A stretch of 19,501 nucleotides of DNA from an uncultured Prevotella sp. (GCA_900554545.1 USHW01000041.1:1-19501), one strand, 5' to 3'; counted from the first letter of the stretch, positions 6,140-13,459 are shown. Numbers and translations: made by a program. Notes: generated by a model from the letters alone, not told the origin.

Positions 6140-7567
6140 TTAACCGTTGGTTATTTCTTCGCCCTTGAGTGTCGCGCTTGAGCTTGACGTTACCTTTACG
6201 CGCACGGTGTCGCCGATGCGGTGCTGGCCTTTGTCGAACACCACGACCTTGTTCTGTGAGGTGCGTCCGAAGAGCTGCTGGCGGCTGCGTTTGCTGAAGC
6301 CTTCAACCAATACGTCGAACTCCTTGCCTACATCCATTGCGTTGCGCTCGGCCGATATGCGCGTCTGGAGGCTAATCATCTCGTTCAGGCGGCGCAGCTT
6401 CACTTCTTCGGGAACGTCGTCGGGCAGGTGCTTCGATGCGTATGTGCCGGGCCGCTCGCTGTATTTGAACATGAAGGCGGAGTCGTAACCCACCTCTTCC
6501 ATGAGCGAGAGCGACAGACGGTGGTCTTCCTCCGTCTCGGAATGGTAGCCCACGAAGATGTCGGTTGTTATCGAGCAGTCGGGTATGATGCGGCGTATGG
6601 CTTCCACACGGCCCATGTACCACTCGCGCGTGTACTTCCTGTTCATCAGCTTCAGGATGCGGTCAGAGCCGCTCTGCACGGGCAGGTGGATGTGCTTGCA
6701 CACGTTGTCGTGCCCGGCTATGACGCGCAGAGTCTCGTCGCTCATGTCCTTCGGGTGGCTCGTTGTGAAGCGCACGCGCATGTCGGGGAACGTTTCGGCC
6801 ACGAGGGCGAGGAGCTGGGGGAAGTCAAACCCACCCCAGCCCTCCCGAAGGGAGGGTGTTTGATTACTTTCGCCGATAGTTTCTTGATAGGCAGGAGTAT
6901 CCAAGCTCCCTCCCTTCGGGAGGGTTGGGGTGGGCTGTTGGCTGGATATTGCTTTATAGCTGTTCACATTCTGCCCCAGCAGTGTCACTTCCTTGTAGCC
7001 GCGGTCGTGCAGGTCGCGCACTTCGCGGATTATGCTTTCGGGGTCGCGGCTGCGTTCCCGTCCGCGTGTGTACGGCACAATGCAGTAATGGCAGAAGTTG
7101 TTGCAGCCGCGCATGATGCTCACGAAGCCGCCCACGTGGGTGCCGCAGATGCGCTGGGGCACTATGTCGCGGTAGGTTTCGGTGGTTGACAGCTCTATGT
7201 TCATCGCCTTGTGCCCCGTCTCGGCCTGTGCAATGAGGTCGGGCAAGGTGAGGTATGCGTCAGGCCCTGCTACGAGGTCGGCATGGTGGTTGTCGATAAG
7301 GTCGTTCTTTACACGCTCGGCCATGCAGCCCAGTACGCCGATGATGAGCCGCCGTCCGCCGCCGCGCATGGCGTTGAGAGCCTCTAAGCGGTTGAGGATT
7401 TTCTGCTCGGCGTTGTCGCGCACGCTGCAAGTGTTGAGGAAAACGGCGTCGGCCTCGTCGATGTTCTGGCACACCTCGTAGCCTGCCATCTTCATTACCG
7501 AGGCCACAACCTCGCTGTCGGCCACGTTCATCTGGCAGCCGTAGGTTTCTATGTATAGTTTTTTCAT
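6140..7567 (-). CDS. miaB: tRNA-2-methylthio-N6-dimethylallyladenosine synthase (MiaB) with in-frame insert
   Basis: Radical-SAM methylthiotransferase that turns i6A37 into ms2i6A37 in tRNAs reading UNN codons. The N-terminal domain has the auxiliary-cluster cysteines C11 (YGCQMN), C47 (NTCSVR) and C81 (GCMAERV). The radical-SAM cluster CNNFCHYC has C155, C159 and C162. RFTTSHPKDMSDETL and a C-terminal TRAM domain (about the last 65 residues) follow. At 475 residues it is longer than the usual roughly 440-455. The excess is residues about 206-247, between GQNVNSYK and FPQLLALVAE, where two family A elements are translated as PTPTLPKGG (212-220) and PSLREGWGG (238-246). All catalytic residues are kept and the frame is open, so it is probably a working enzyme with a surface loop. 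It is the last gene of the minus-strand run and has another family A copy just before its ATG. Confidence 0.95.
   Translation of the reverse strand: MKKLYIETYGCQMNVADSEVVASVMKMAGYEVCQNIDEADAVFLNTCSVRDNAEQKILNRLEALNAMRGGGRRLIIGVLGCMAERVKNDLIDNHHADLVAGPDAYLTLPDLIAQAETGHKAMNIELSTTETYRDIVPQRICGTHVGGFVSIMRGCNNFCHYCIVPYTRGRERSRDPESIIREVRDLHDRGYKEVTLLGQNVNSYKAISSQQPTPTLPKGGSLDTPAYQETIGESNQTPSLREGWGGFDFPQLLALVAETFPDMRVRFTTSHPKDMSDETLRVIAGHDNVCKHIHLPVQSGSDRILKLMNRKYTREWYMGRVEAIRRIIPDCSITTDIFVGYHSETEEDHRLSLSLMEEVGYDSAFMFKYSERPGTYASKHLPDDVPEEVKLRRLNEMISLQTRISAERNAMDVGKEFDVLVEGFSKRSRQQLFGRTSQNKVVVFDKGQHRIGDTVRVKVTSSSSATLKGEEITNG
6830..6856 (-). repeat. Family A element A2, inside miaB
   Basis: Minus-strand reading: CCCTCCCTTCGGGAGGG then CTGGGGTGGG. 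It is in the sense direction of miaB, so the G-quadruplex motif is on the mRNA. Translated in frame as PSLREGWGG (residues 238-246). Flank AATCAAAC as in A1. Confidence 0.85.
6908..6934 (+). repeat. Family A element A3, inside miaB
   Basis: CCCTCCCTTCGGGAGGG then TTGGGGTGGG on the plus strand, antisense to miaB and inverted relative to A2 with 51 nt between. Translated on the other strand as PTPTLPKGG (residues 212-220). Flank CCAAGCT is shared with A4. With A2 it forms a pair of ends about 105 bp across that could fold into one long stem in the mRNA. Confidence 0.85.
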
Positions 7568-7576
7568 TTAATCAAA

Positions 7577-7603
7577 CCCACCCCAACCCTCCCGAAGGGA
7601 GGG
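7577..7603 (-). repeat. Family A element A4, in the miaB leader
   Basis: Minus-strand CCCTCCCTTCGGGAGGG then TTGGGGTGGG, ending 9 nt before the miaB ATG (7565-7567). The hairpin and the overlapping G-quadruplex motif are on the mRNA, where the ribosome would load. No separate Shine-Dalgarno is seen. The 7568-7662 spacer holds nothing else recognisable. Confidence 0.8.
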
Positions 7604-7662
7604 AGCTTGGAGTGCTTTTTAGTGTTGTCCTTAATTATATGAGTTGATGATTTGCTATTGCT

Positions 7663-8580
7663 TCACTGTTGTTGGCAGGGCATATTAGACACCCCTTCCC
7701 TTCGGGAGGGGCTGGGGTGGGTGCTCAATATCACCCTTGCAATCTCTGCAATGAGCCTTGCGTTCTCCTTGCTGCCGAGCTTCGTGTCCTTTATCAGCAC
7801 GGCGATGTATAGCTTACGGCCGTCGGGCAGCATTACTGCACCGGCATCATTGTCGGCAATCATCGTCCCGTCGTCTTTTGTGAAGCCAGTGCCCGTCTTG
7901 TGGGCGAGGAGCATTCCAGGCTCAAGTGCGGCCTTTATCTTGTCCGGGCCGGTTGTTGTAGAGATTAGGATGTGCTTCAACAGCGTGGCGTAAGGTCCTC
8001 CGAGGATGTTCTCTTCAAAAAGTTTCCTGAAAAGGATGGCCACGGACAGCGGTGTCGAGCAGTTGTCGTATGAACGCATCGGGTCGGCCTGCATCGAGAT
8101 TTCGGTTTCCTTCAAGTTGTAATCCGCAAGCCCTATGGCGCGCAGTTCGGCGTTCACGCCCTCAATGCCGCCGGCCATTGATATGATGATGTCGCACGCG
8201 TTGTTGTCGCTTTCGGCCACGCTGTAGTGCAGAAGACTGTCGAAACGTATTGTGAAACCGCTTTCAGGATAGCGTTCCAGCATCGGTGTGTACGTGTTCT
8301 TGGTAACTTGGTTCGCGCTGACACGTACCATTGTGTCAGTCGGTGTGCCGCGCCTCTCCATCTGTCGGAGCACAGCAATGGCTCCGTGCAGCTTGAAGAC
8401 GCTCATCAGCGGATAGCAGTCGGCGTTGTTTACGGTGTGTTCCTTGCCGTCAACAATCCACGCCACACCCACCTTGGCGTGCTTCCCCTTGATGATGCTG
8501 TTGATTTTTTCTTCCGCAGTCTGTGCCGCGGCAAGCATCGGGAGCATTGCCGCGAACAGTATGGAGATGAGTGTTCTCAT
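7663..8580 (-). CDS. Class A β-lactamase (Bacteroidetes A2 subgroup) with repeat-derived C-terminus
   Basis: A serine β-lactamase exported by an N-terminal signal peptide (about residues 1-19, ending LAAAQ). Catalytic motifs are S60-V-F-K63, S124-D-N126, a Glu in ETEISMQAD (E160 aligns best with Glu166 when set against CfxA-type enzymes) and K228-T-G-T. The LLAHKTGTGF and IKDTK blocks also resemble the CfxA/CepA/CblA group. The natural fold should end near ARVIL (285). The last 20 residues, including THPSPSRREGV (287-297), come from translation of family A copy A5 and the sequence past it to a stop at 7663-7665. The ATG abuts the stop of the upstream DUF3108 gene with no gap, so translation is probably coupled. 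The substrate range, and whether it confers resistance, cannot be told from sequence. Confidence 0.92.
   Translation of the reverse strand: MRTLISILFAAMLPMLAAAQTAEEKINSIIKGKHAKVGVAWIVDGKEHTVNNADCYPLMSVFKLHGAIAVLRQMERRGTPTDTMVRVSANQVTKNTYTPMLERYPESGFTIRFDSLLHYSVAESDNNACDIIISMAGGIEGVNAELRAIGLADYNLKETEISMQADPMRSYDNCSTPLSVAILFRKLFEENILGGPYATLLKHILISTTTGPDKIKAALEPGMLLAHKTGTGFTKDDGTMIADNDAGAVMLPDGRKLYIAVLIKDTKLGSKENARLIAEIARVILSTHPSPSRREGVSNMPCQQQ
7692..7721 (+). repeat. Family A element A5, overlapping the 3' end of the β-lactamase
   Basis: CCCCTTCCCTTCGGGAGGGG followed by CTGGGGTGGG, slightly diverged from the other copies. It lies antisense within the last codons of the β-lactamase and is inverted relative to A4, repeating the inverted-pair layout of A2/A3. 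Confidence 0.8.
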
Positions 8581-9393
8581 TTATTTCACTTGCGATTTGA
8601 CCGGGTTTTTCACGCCTTTCATGCTTGTGAGGAAGGCTTTTGCCGAGCCGAATTTAAGGAACATGTCAAGCCTTATGGGCACATGGTTGGAATCGTCGGT
8701 GACGAAGAAGCGTGCTATCTCCCTCCAGCCCTTCTTCTCTTTTTCCGTATATGACAGTTCGAGACAGCGGTACTTCACGCCGTTGTCGGCCTTTATGTTC
8801 TTAGTTCCAAGCAACTTGATTTTCGCCGGGGCAAGTCCGTTGCCGTCGGCAATCTGGAAGTCTACCACGTGTCCGGTCTTCCAGTTGTCAAGGTCGAAGC
8901 TCCTTGCGCGCAGAAAAATGTTCATCATGTCGAAAACGCACTGTCCGGGATTGGCCGTGCGGCGTTCGCGCCGGCCGTCCTTGTGCAGCCTGCTCTGCGT
9001 AATCTGGCATTGTCCGCCCGGATATTTGTACCATACCTCGTCCACAGTGTAGCGCTTTCCCTCCACCGCTCCTTTGCGGTAGTACAGCGGGGCGAGGTCG
9101 AGCGACGAGTAGCAAAGCAGCGTGTCGCGCATCATGAAGATTTTGTCCATCTTGCTGTTGCCCCTTGTCGTGAGGCTTGCCCGGTAGGCGTTCTGTCCTC
9201 CGTACTTGCTTTGCACCACATACATGGATGCCGTGCCCACTTTCACCCATACGAATTTCCAGTTGTAGTAGAGGTTGTACGACAGGAATTCGCCAGCCTT
9301 GAACGCAGTGTTCCTGAATGTACACTGCGCTGTAGCCGCACCAGCCATGCAGAGCATGACCGCGGCCAGGATAAAGGTTTTCAAGTGTTTCAT
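8581..9393 (-). CDS. DUF3108 domain-containing exported protein
   Basis: 270 residues with a signal peptide (about residues 1-22: KHLKTFILAAVMLCMAGAATAQ). The body matches the DUF3108 pattern: FKAGEFLSYNLYYNWKFVWVKVGTA at 31-55, a charged middle with VDEVWYKYPGG, a DMMNIFLRARSF helix, and a C-terminal ARFFVTDDSNHVPIRLDMFLKFGSAKA. The family is periplasmic or envelope-associated and of unknown role. It sits between an Ig-like lipoprotein gene (93-bp gap) and the β-lactamase (0-bp gap), which suggests a shared cell-envelope setting. No promoter box is seen before it. Confidence 0.85.
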   Translation of the reverse strand: MKHLKTFILAAVMLCMAGAATAQCTFRNTAFKAGEFLSYNLYYNWKFVWVKVGTASMYVVQSKYGGQNAYRASLTTRGNSKMDKIFMMRDTLLCYSSLDLAPLYYRKGAVEGKRYTVDEVWYKYPGGQCQITQSRLHKDGRRERRTANPGQCVFDMMNIFLRARSFDLDNWKTGHVVDFQIADGNGLAPAKIKLLGTKNIKADNGVKYRCLELSYTEKEKKGWREIARFFVTDDSNHVPIRLDMFLKFGSAKAFLTSMKGVKNPVKSQVK

Positions 9394-9486
9394 AATCGTT
9401 TGGTTAAGACCTTTCCCGGTGTTTACAACCGAATGCTGTACACATCGTATCTTTTGTGCGGCCGGGCGAGGGCGTTGTTTGTTCTG

Positions 9487-11505
9487 TTACATGTCCGGGT
9501 ACGGTATTCCCAGTTTTGCGGCGCGTTCTTGGTTGCGGCGCGTTATTGTCTTTTCCTTTTCCGGTTTCTGTTTGGTTATTGCCATTGGCTTTTGCAGGTT
9601 GAGGCTGCGCGATACGGGATTCCACGTCAGCGTCAGGTCCCATTTGGCCTTGCATTCAATCTTGTCGGGATAGTAATAAGTCGTTTCTGGCTGCCTGTCG
9701 GCGGCGTAGTCGCCAGTATCCCAAATGCCGTTTCTGTTCGAGTCGATGAACATACGGGCGTAGTAAGTGTCCGGCTTGATGTAGTAAAACTCCACGCGGC
9801 CGTTGTCTGTGGCGGCTTCCTTCACCACCGCGTCCGACGAGTTGAGCAGTTGCACCACCACGGTAGTGTCGGCCATGCCCGTAATGTCGAACAGGATTGT
9901 GGCGTATGAGTCTTCCGTCTTGACCTTGAAGCCCTGCTTTTTCGGTGCGGAAGTCTTGCCGTAGATGTCCGTGAAGGCCATGGTGTCAATCTCAAGACTG
10001 TATTCTATGCCCGGTCTCCATTCTCCGAGAAGTTCGTATGTGCGGTGGACGCCCGGCTTGGGGCGCAGCACGAATGGGGACTTGTACCACAAGGTGTCGT
10101 GCTTTGAGTACAGATGTATGCGCGAAGTGTCGGCCGACGCCAGCGGCGCAGGCATGGTAATGGTGATGTTCTGGTCGGGGTCAGGCTCCGAGGCGACGTT
10201 GTATTTCGGTTCGAGGGCTTTCGGTTTCATCTCCGTTTCGTATTCCTTGCCGCGTTTTTTGGCCTTTTCCTGTTTCTTCTTCCATTCCTCGTATTCGTCC
10301 TGTTGCTGCTTCAAGCGCTTCTCATACGGCACTTTCGCGAGAATGTCCATCGTGTCGGTCTGCAGCCGCAGCACGCCGAGCGTGTCGGTGGCCATGTACT
10401 TCACTTCCATGCGGAGCGTGTCCTGGTTGACGAGCATCGTGTCGCGCAGCCAGTATGTCACGGTGTCACGCTTCTCTGCTGCTTCTATGATGAAGGCGTC
10501 GTCGGCGTTGAAGTTCAGTCCGGTGATTTGCGGCAGCAGGCTGTCTCCGTAGCTGAAGTACAGCGTGAAGCGGTCAGGCTCGGTGCGTTCGGTCTTTATG
10601 AGATACCTGTCGGTCTGTGTTTCGGTGAACGCCCGCAGCACGATGTCGTCGGGGAGGAAGTGCGTATATGGCACGCGCATTATCGAGTCGATATGCAGGG
10701 AGTCGCGCCAGACCGTGTCCTGGCGCACGTCCGGCTTGAACGACGGTGTTATTATTTCGTGCGAGAAGGCGAGCTGTTCGCTCTTCTGGTTGAAAACGTA
10801 GTTGTTGTCGGCGTCCTGCAGCGCGTAGATGCGGTAGTCGCCGGGCGCCACGCCCTTGATGATGAACTTGCCGCGGCTGTCGGTACGCGATACGCGCAGC
10901 ATCGGTTCTTTGGTGAAGATGGTGTCGCTAAGGTTGTTGTACAGGCCGACGAGTATTCCTTTTATAGGCTCGAGGTTCTGCGCGTTGAGCACATATCCGG
11001 CCACCTGCATCGTGTCTATGTGTCCGCCGGTGGAGAATGTGTACGTGTAGTTGCCCAAGGGGTTGCCTTCGTTGTTGTCGGTTATGGCGTCAGAGAAGTC
11101 GACCGTGTACGTGGTGTTTGGCTTCAGGGAGTCCTTAAGCTCTACGGCGATTTTCTTGCCCGACGCCACAATCTCGGCCTGTTCTATCTGCGGCGGCGAT
11201 ATCACCACCTTTTCGGTGGGGTTGTCAACCTTTATGTATTCGTTGAAGTATATGCTTATTTTCTTGTCTTTGATGTTAGTGCCCTGGTCTTGCGGCGTAG
11301 TGCGCACTATCACGGGCGGCGTCTCGTCATACCATCCGCCGTCGGGCTGGCCCATCTTGGCGCACGACACTACGGCGAGGACTGCCAGCAGCGGCAGCCA
11401 CAGCATGCGGTTGGTTGGCTTATCCGGCCTATTTGCCCTATTGCTCTTATAGGGCTTATGGGACAAGTAGGACTGATATGATTTTATTATGCGGTCAATT
11501 CTCAT
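9487..11505 (-). CDS. Ig-like domain lipoprotein with extended N-terminus
   Basis: 672 residues. The lipobox AVVSC places lipidated Cys48 after the hydrophobic segment MLWLPLLAVLAVV (34-46). An SbsA-type Ig-like domain follows (about 60-160: DETPPVIVRTTPQDQ to YTYTFSTGG). Next is a carboxypeptidase-regulatory-like β-sandwich (about 168-245: DSRGKFIIKGVAPGDYRIYALQDADNNY). Further on are a Lys/Glu-rich, coiled-coil-prone stretch (about 394-430) and a C-terminal DSNRNGIWDTGDY segment. It is probably an outer-membrane or periplasmic surface lipoprotein of unknown function. The 11505 start overlaps the gh3 stop by 11 bp (ATGAGAATTGA), typical of coupling. Residues about 8-33 (SYQSYLSHKPYKSNRANRPDKP) derive from a family C repeat, so the original start may have been nearer Met34 (11406). 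Confidence 0.85.
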   Translation of the reverse strand: MRIDRIIKSYQSYLSHKPYKSNRANRPDKPTNRMLWLPLLAVLAVVSCAKMGQPDGGWYDETPPVIVRTTPQDQGTNIKDKKISIYFNEYIKVDNPTEKVVISPPQIEQAEIVASGKKIAVELKDSLKPNTTYTVDFSDAITDNNEGNPLGNYTYTFSTGGHIDTMQVAGYVLNAQNLEPIKGILVGLYNNLSDTIFTKEPMLRVSRTDSRGKFIIKGVAPGDYRIYALQDADNNYVFNQKSEQLAFSHEIITPSFKPDVRQDTVWRDSLHIDSIMRVPYTHFLPDDIVLRAFTETQTDRYLIKTERTEPDRFTLYFSYGDSLLPQITGLNFNADDAFIIEAAEKRDTVTYWLRDTMLVNQDTLRMEVKYMATDTLGVLRLQTDTMDILAKVPYEKRLKQQQDEYEEWKKKQEKAKKRGKEYETEMKPKALEPKYNVASEPDPDQNITITMPAPLASADTSRIHLYSKHDTLWYKSPFVLRPKPGVHRTYELLGEWRPGIEYSLEIDTMAFTDIYGKTSAPKKQGFKVKTEDSYATILFDITGMADTTVVVQLLNSSDAVVKEAATDNGRVEFYYIKPDTYYARMFIDSNRNGIWDTGDYAADRQPETTYYYPDKIECKAKWDLTLTWNPVSRSLNLQKPMAITKQKPEKEKTITRRNQERAAKLGIPYPDM
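11417..11455 (-). repeat. Family C repeat, copy C1, in the lipoprotein 5' end
   Basis: The minus strand carries AGGCCGGATAAGCC (11430-11417) and an inverted pair, GCCCTAT (11435-11441) and ATAGGGC (11449-11455). The same words occur in the spacer at 13134-13186 (AGGCCGGATGAGCC at 13141-13154, one difference). Here the repeat is translated as lipoprotein residues 17-30. Confidence 0.5.
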
Positions 11506-13018
11506 TCTTTGCGGTGTTGAACCGTAGCATCTGTTCTATGATGTCGCGGTTGTTGTTGAGGCGCGGCACTTTGTGCTGGCCGCCTAGCTTGCCTTTCGAT
11601 TTCAGCCAGTCGTTGAACAGGCCGCGGCGCGCCTTTACTACTTCGAGGTGCTGAAGGGTGATGTCTTTGTACCGCTTGGCCTCGTAGTCGCTGTTCACTT
11701 CCTGCAGTTTCTTGTCAAGTATGGATGCGAATGCGTCAAGATTGTCAGGCTCTTTCGTGAACTCTATGAGCCACTGGTGGCGGCACTTGGCTTCGCCGTC
11801 CATGAATACGGGCGCTGCTGTGTATTCGCAAACCTCTGCCCCGGTCTTGCGGCACGCCTCGGCAAGCCCCTGCTCGGCGTTGTCAACTATCAGTTCTTCG
11901 CCGAAGGCGTTGATGAAGCTCTTTGTGCGCCCTGTTATTATGAATTTGTAGGGGTTGGTGGAGGTGAACTTCACCGTGTCACCTATTATATAACGCCACA
12001 GTCCGCAGGGCGTGGATATTACCATGGCGTAGTTCACTCCAGTGCTTACGCCTTCGAGGGGGAGCACCGTGGGGTTGTCCTTTCCGAACTCGTCCATGGG
12101 TATGAACTCGTAGAACACGCCGTAGTCGAGCATCAGCAGCATGGCCGGGTCGGCCGGGTTGCTCTGCAGGCCGAAGAAGCCTTCGCTGGCGTTGTACGTC
12201 TCCATGTAGTGCATGCGCGGCGAGGTGATAAGCTGTTCGTACTGCTTGCGGTACGGGGTGAAGGCCACTCCGCCGTGGAAAAACACCTCTATGTTGGGCC
12301 ACACCTCCTCAAGGTGCGTCTTGCCCGACAGTTCCATGACCCTTGTCAGCACCGAGAGCATCCACGAGGGCACGCCGCTCAGGTTGGTAACGTTCTTGGT
12401 GAGCGTCTCGTGGGCTATGCGGTCGCGTTTCACTTCGAAGTCGCCGAGCAGCGCGGTCTGTTTTTTCGGCACGCGCACGAGGTTCACTATCGGGTTGATG
12501 TTTTCTATAAGTATTGCGCTGAGGTCGCCCACGAGGCTGCCCTCGACGTTGTAGTTTGGCGAATGGCTGCCGCCGAGGATGAGTCCGCGGCCGTCGAACA
12601 TGCGGCTCTCGCGGTTGTTGCCGAGGTATAGTGCCACGGCGTCGGTGCCGCCCTGGTAGTGGGTGTGCTTCAGGCCCTCGCGGCTTACGGGTATGAACTT
12701 GCTCTTGTCGTTTGTCGTTCCCGACGACTTGGCATACCATTTCACCGTTCCCGGCCACAGCACGTTGGCCTCTCCGTGGCGCATGCGGTCAATCATGTCC
12801 TTCAGGTCGTCGTAAGTGTTGAGTGGAACGCTGGCCGCAAAGGTTTCGTATGACGACACGTTGCCCGGCATGTGCCGGCGTCCGTATTCGGTGCTCCTGG
12901 CGTTTCCCGTCAGGTATCGCAGCATCCTGTCCTGTATGGCGGCCGCCTGAGTGGCGTATTTTTCGATTTCCTTCAGCCTTGGGGTGAAGAAGTTTCTTGC
13001 AATGCTTGTAATGCTCAT
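11495..13018 (-). CDS. GH3-family acyl-adenylate-forming enzyme
   Basis: 507 residues of the GH3 family (ANL superfamily), known in plants for linking amino acids to hormone acids through an acyl-adenylate. The bacterial substrate is unknown. ATP-site motifs are present: SSGTTNDKSKFIP (98-110), YNASEGFFG (275-283), GLWRYIIGDTVKF (339-351) and the hinge TGRTKSFINAFGEELI (362-377). No signal peptide, so cytoplasmic. It is the first gene of the minus-strand run, directly after a predicted promoter, and overlaps the downstream lipoprotein start. Coupling an adenylating enzyme to envelope lipoproteins suggests a role in making or modifying an envelope metabolite; that is inference. The length and full motif set argue for a working enzyme. 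Confidence 0.9.
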   Translation of the reverse strand: MSITSIARNFFTPRLKEIEKYATQAAAIQDRMLRYLTGNARSTEYGRRHMPGNVSSYETFAASVPLNTYDDLKDMIDRMRHGEANVLWPGTVKWYAKSSGTTNDKSKFIPVSREGLKHTHYQGGTDAVALYLGNNRESRMFDGRGLILGGSHSPNYNVEGSLVGDLSAILIENINPIVNLVRVPKKQTALLGDFEVKRDRIAHETLTKNVTNLSGVPSWMLSVLTRVMELSGKTHLEEVWPNIEVFFHGGVAFTPYRKQYEQLITSPRMHYMETYNASEGFFGLQSNPADPAMLLMLDYGVFYEFIPMDEFGKDNPTVLPLEGVSTGVNYAMVISTPCGLWRYIIGDTVKFTSTNPYKFIITGRTKSFINAFGEELIVDNAEQGLAEACRKTGAEVCEYTAAPVFMDGEAKCRHQWLIEFTKEPDNLDAFASILDKKLQEVNSDYEAKRYKDITLQHLEVVKARRGLFNDWLKSKGKLGGQHKVPRLNNNRDIIEQMLRFNTAKNEN

Positions 13019-13044
13019 CCTGTTGTCATAAGATGTTGAGTGTG

Positions 13045-13076
13045 CAAAATTAAGCTAAACTTTTGGAATACTGCAA
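13045..13076 (-). promoter_or_regulatory. Predicted promoter of the gh3 operon
   Basis: On the minus strand TTG (13076-13074) and TAATTTTG (13052-13045) are separated by 21 bp, close to the Bacteroidetes consensus. The -7 box lies 26 bp before the GH3 start codon, so the leader would be very short. Confidence 0.6.
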
Positions 13077-13133
13077 CTTTTCACTTATTTTTTTATCTTC
13101 GTCACAGGCGTTGCAAGTTGCGGATAAGGGTAT

Positions 13134-13186
13134 GCCTGACAGGCCGGATGAGCCTTATGCGGCCTGCCCGATAGGGCATGTCAGGC
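13134..13186. repeat. Family C repeat, copy C2
   Basis: GCCTGACA (13134-13141) is inverted as TGTCAGGC (13179-13186). Inside are AGGCCGGATGAGCC and GATAGGGC, words shared with the repeat in the lipoprotein 5' end. It lies in the 480-bp spacer 13019-13498, which has no gene: it holds the gh3 promoter, this repeat, family A copy A6 and the hup hairpins. I see nothing in 13190-13290. Confidence 0.5.
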
Positions 13187-13299
13187 TTGTTTGGCCTATT
13201 CATGCACTTCTCCTTTATTAAAAAAAGAGGGTCGTCGGCAGCTTTGCAGTATGGTATGCAAGCCTTAATAGTTACTAAATGAAAACAGGTAATCAAGCA

Positions 13300-13326
13300 C
13301 CTTCCCTTCGGGAGGGCGGGGGTGGG
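13300..13326 (+). repeat. Family A element A6
   Basis: CCTTCCCTTCGGGAGGG then CGGGGGTGGG. Flank AATCAA matches A1 and A2. Intergenic, in the upstream region of gh3. The G-quadruplex strand is plus. Confidence 0.8.
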
Positions 13327-13354
13327 TCGTAGGGTGTTGTGTGGCGGGTCTCTC

Positions 13355-13459
13355 GTTTGCGGCTTTTTGTAAGGCAAAAGGCCGCAAATTGCAAACCAAA
13401 AGGCCGCCTTTCGCGATGTGAAAGACGGCCTTTTGCAAGGCATTGAGCCTCAATGCCTT
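13355..13459 (-). terminator. Three consecutive hairpins after hup (family B)
   Basis: TTTGCGGC...GCCGCAAA (about 13355-13388); AAAAGGCCGCCTTTC (13398-13412) with GAAAGACGGCCTTTT (13420-13434), one mismatch; and AAGGCATTGAG (13437-13447) with CTCAATGCCTT (13449-13459), an 11-bp perfect stem. They begin 40 nt past the hup stop and probably end its transcript. The shared GGCCTTTTGCA words mark family B. Confidence 0.6.

Noticed and set aside
5871..7721. Repeated family A units as a CRISPR array
   Set aside because: Spacing is irregular, copies lie in both orientations, some are inside genes, and no cas gene is present.
7663..8580. β-lactamase as a recently acquired mobile resistance gene
   Set aside because: It is coupled to the DUF3108 gene with no gap and no insertion sequence or integron signal is visible; a resident gene is more likely.
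10114..11481. 455-codon open frame antisense to the lipoprotein
   Set aside because: Composition (Val/Arg/Leu/His) and lack of motifs mark it as a shadow; the minus-strand protein has a lipobox and Ig-like domain.
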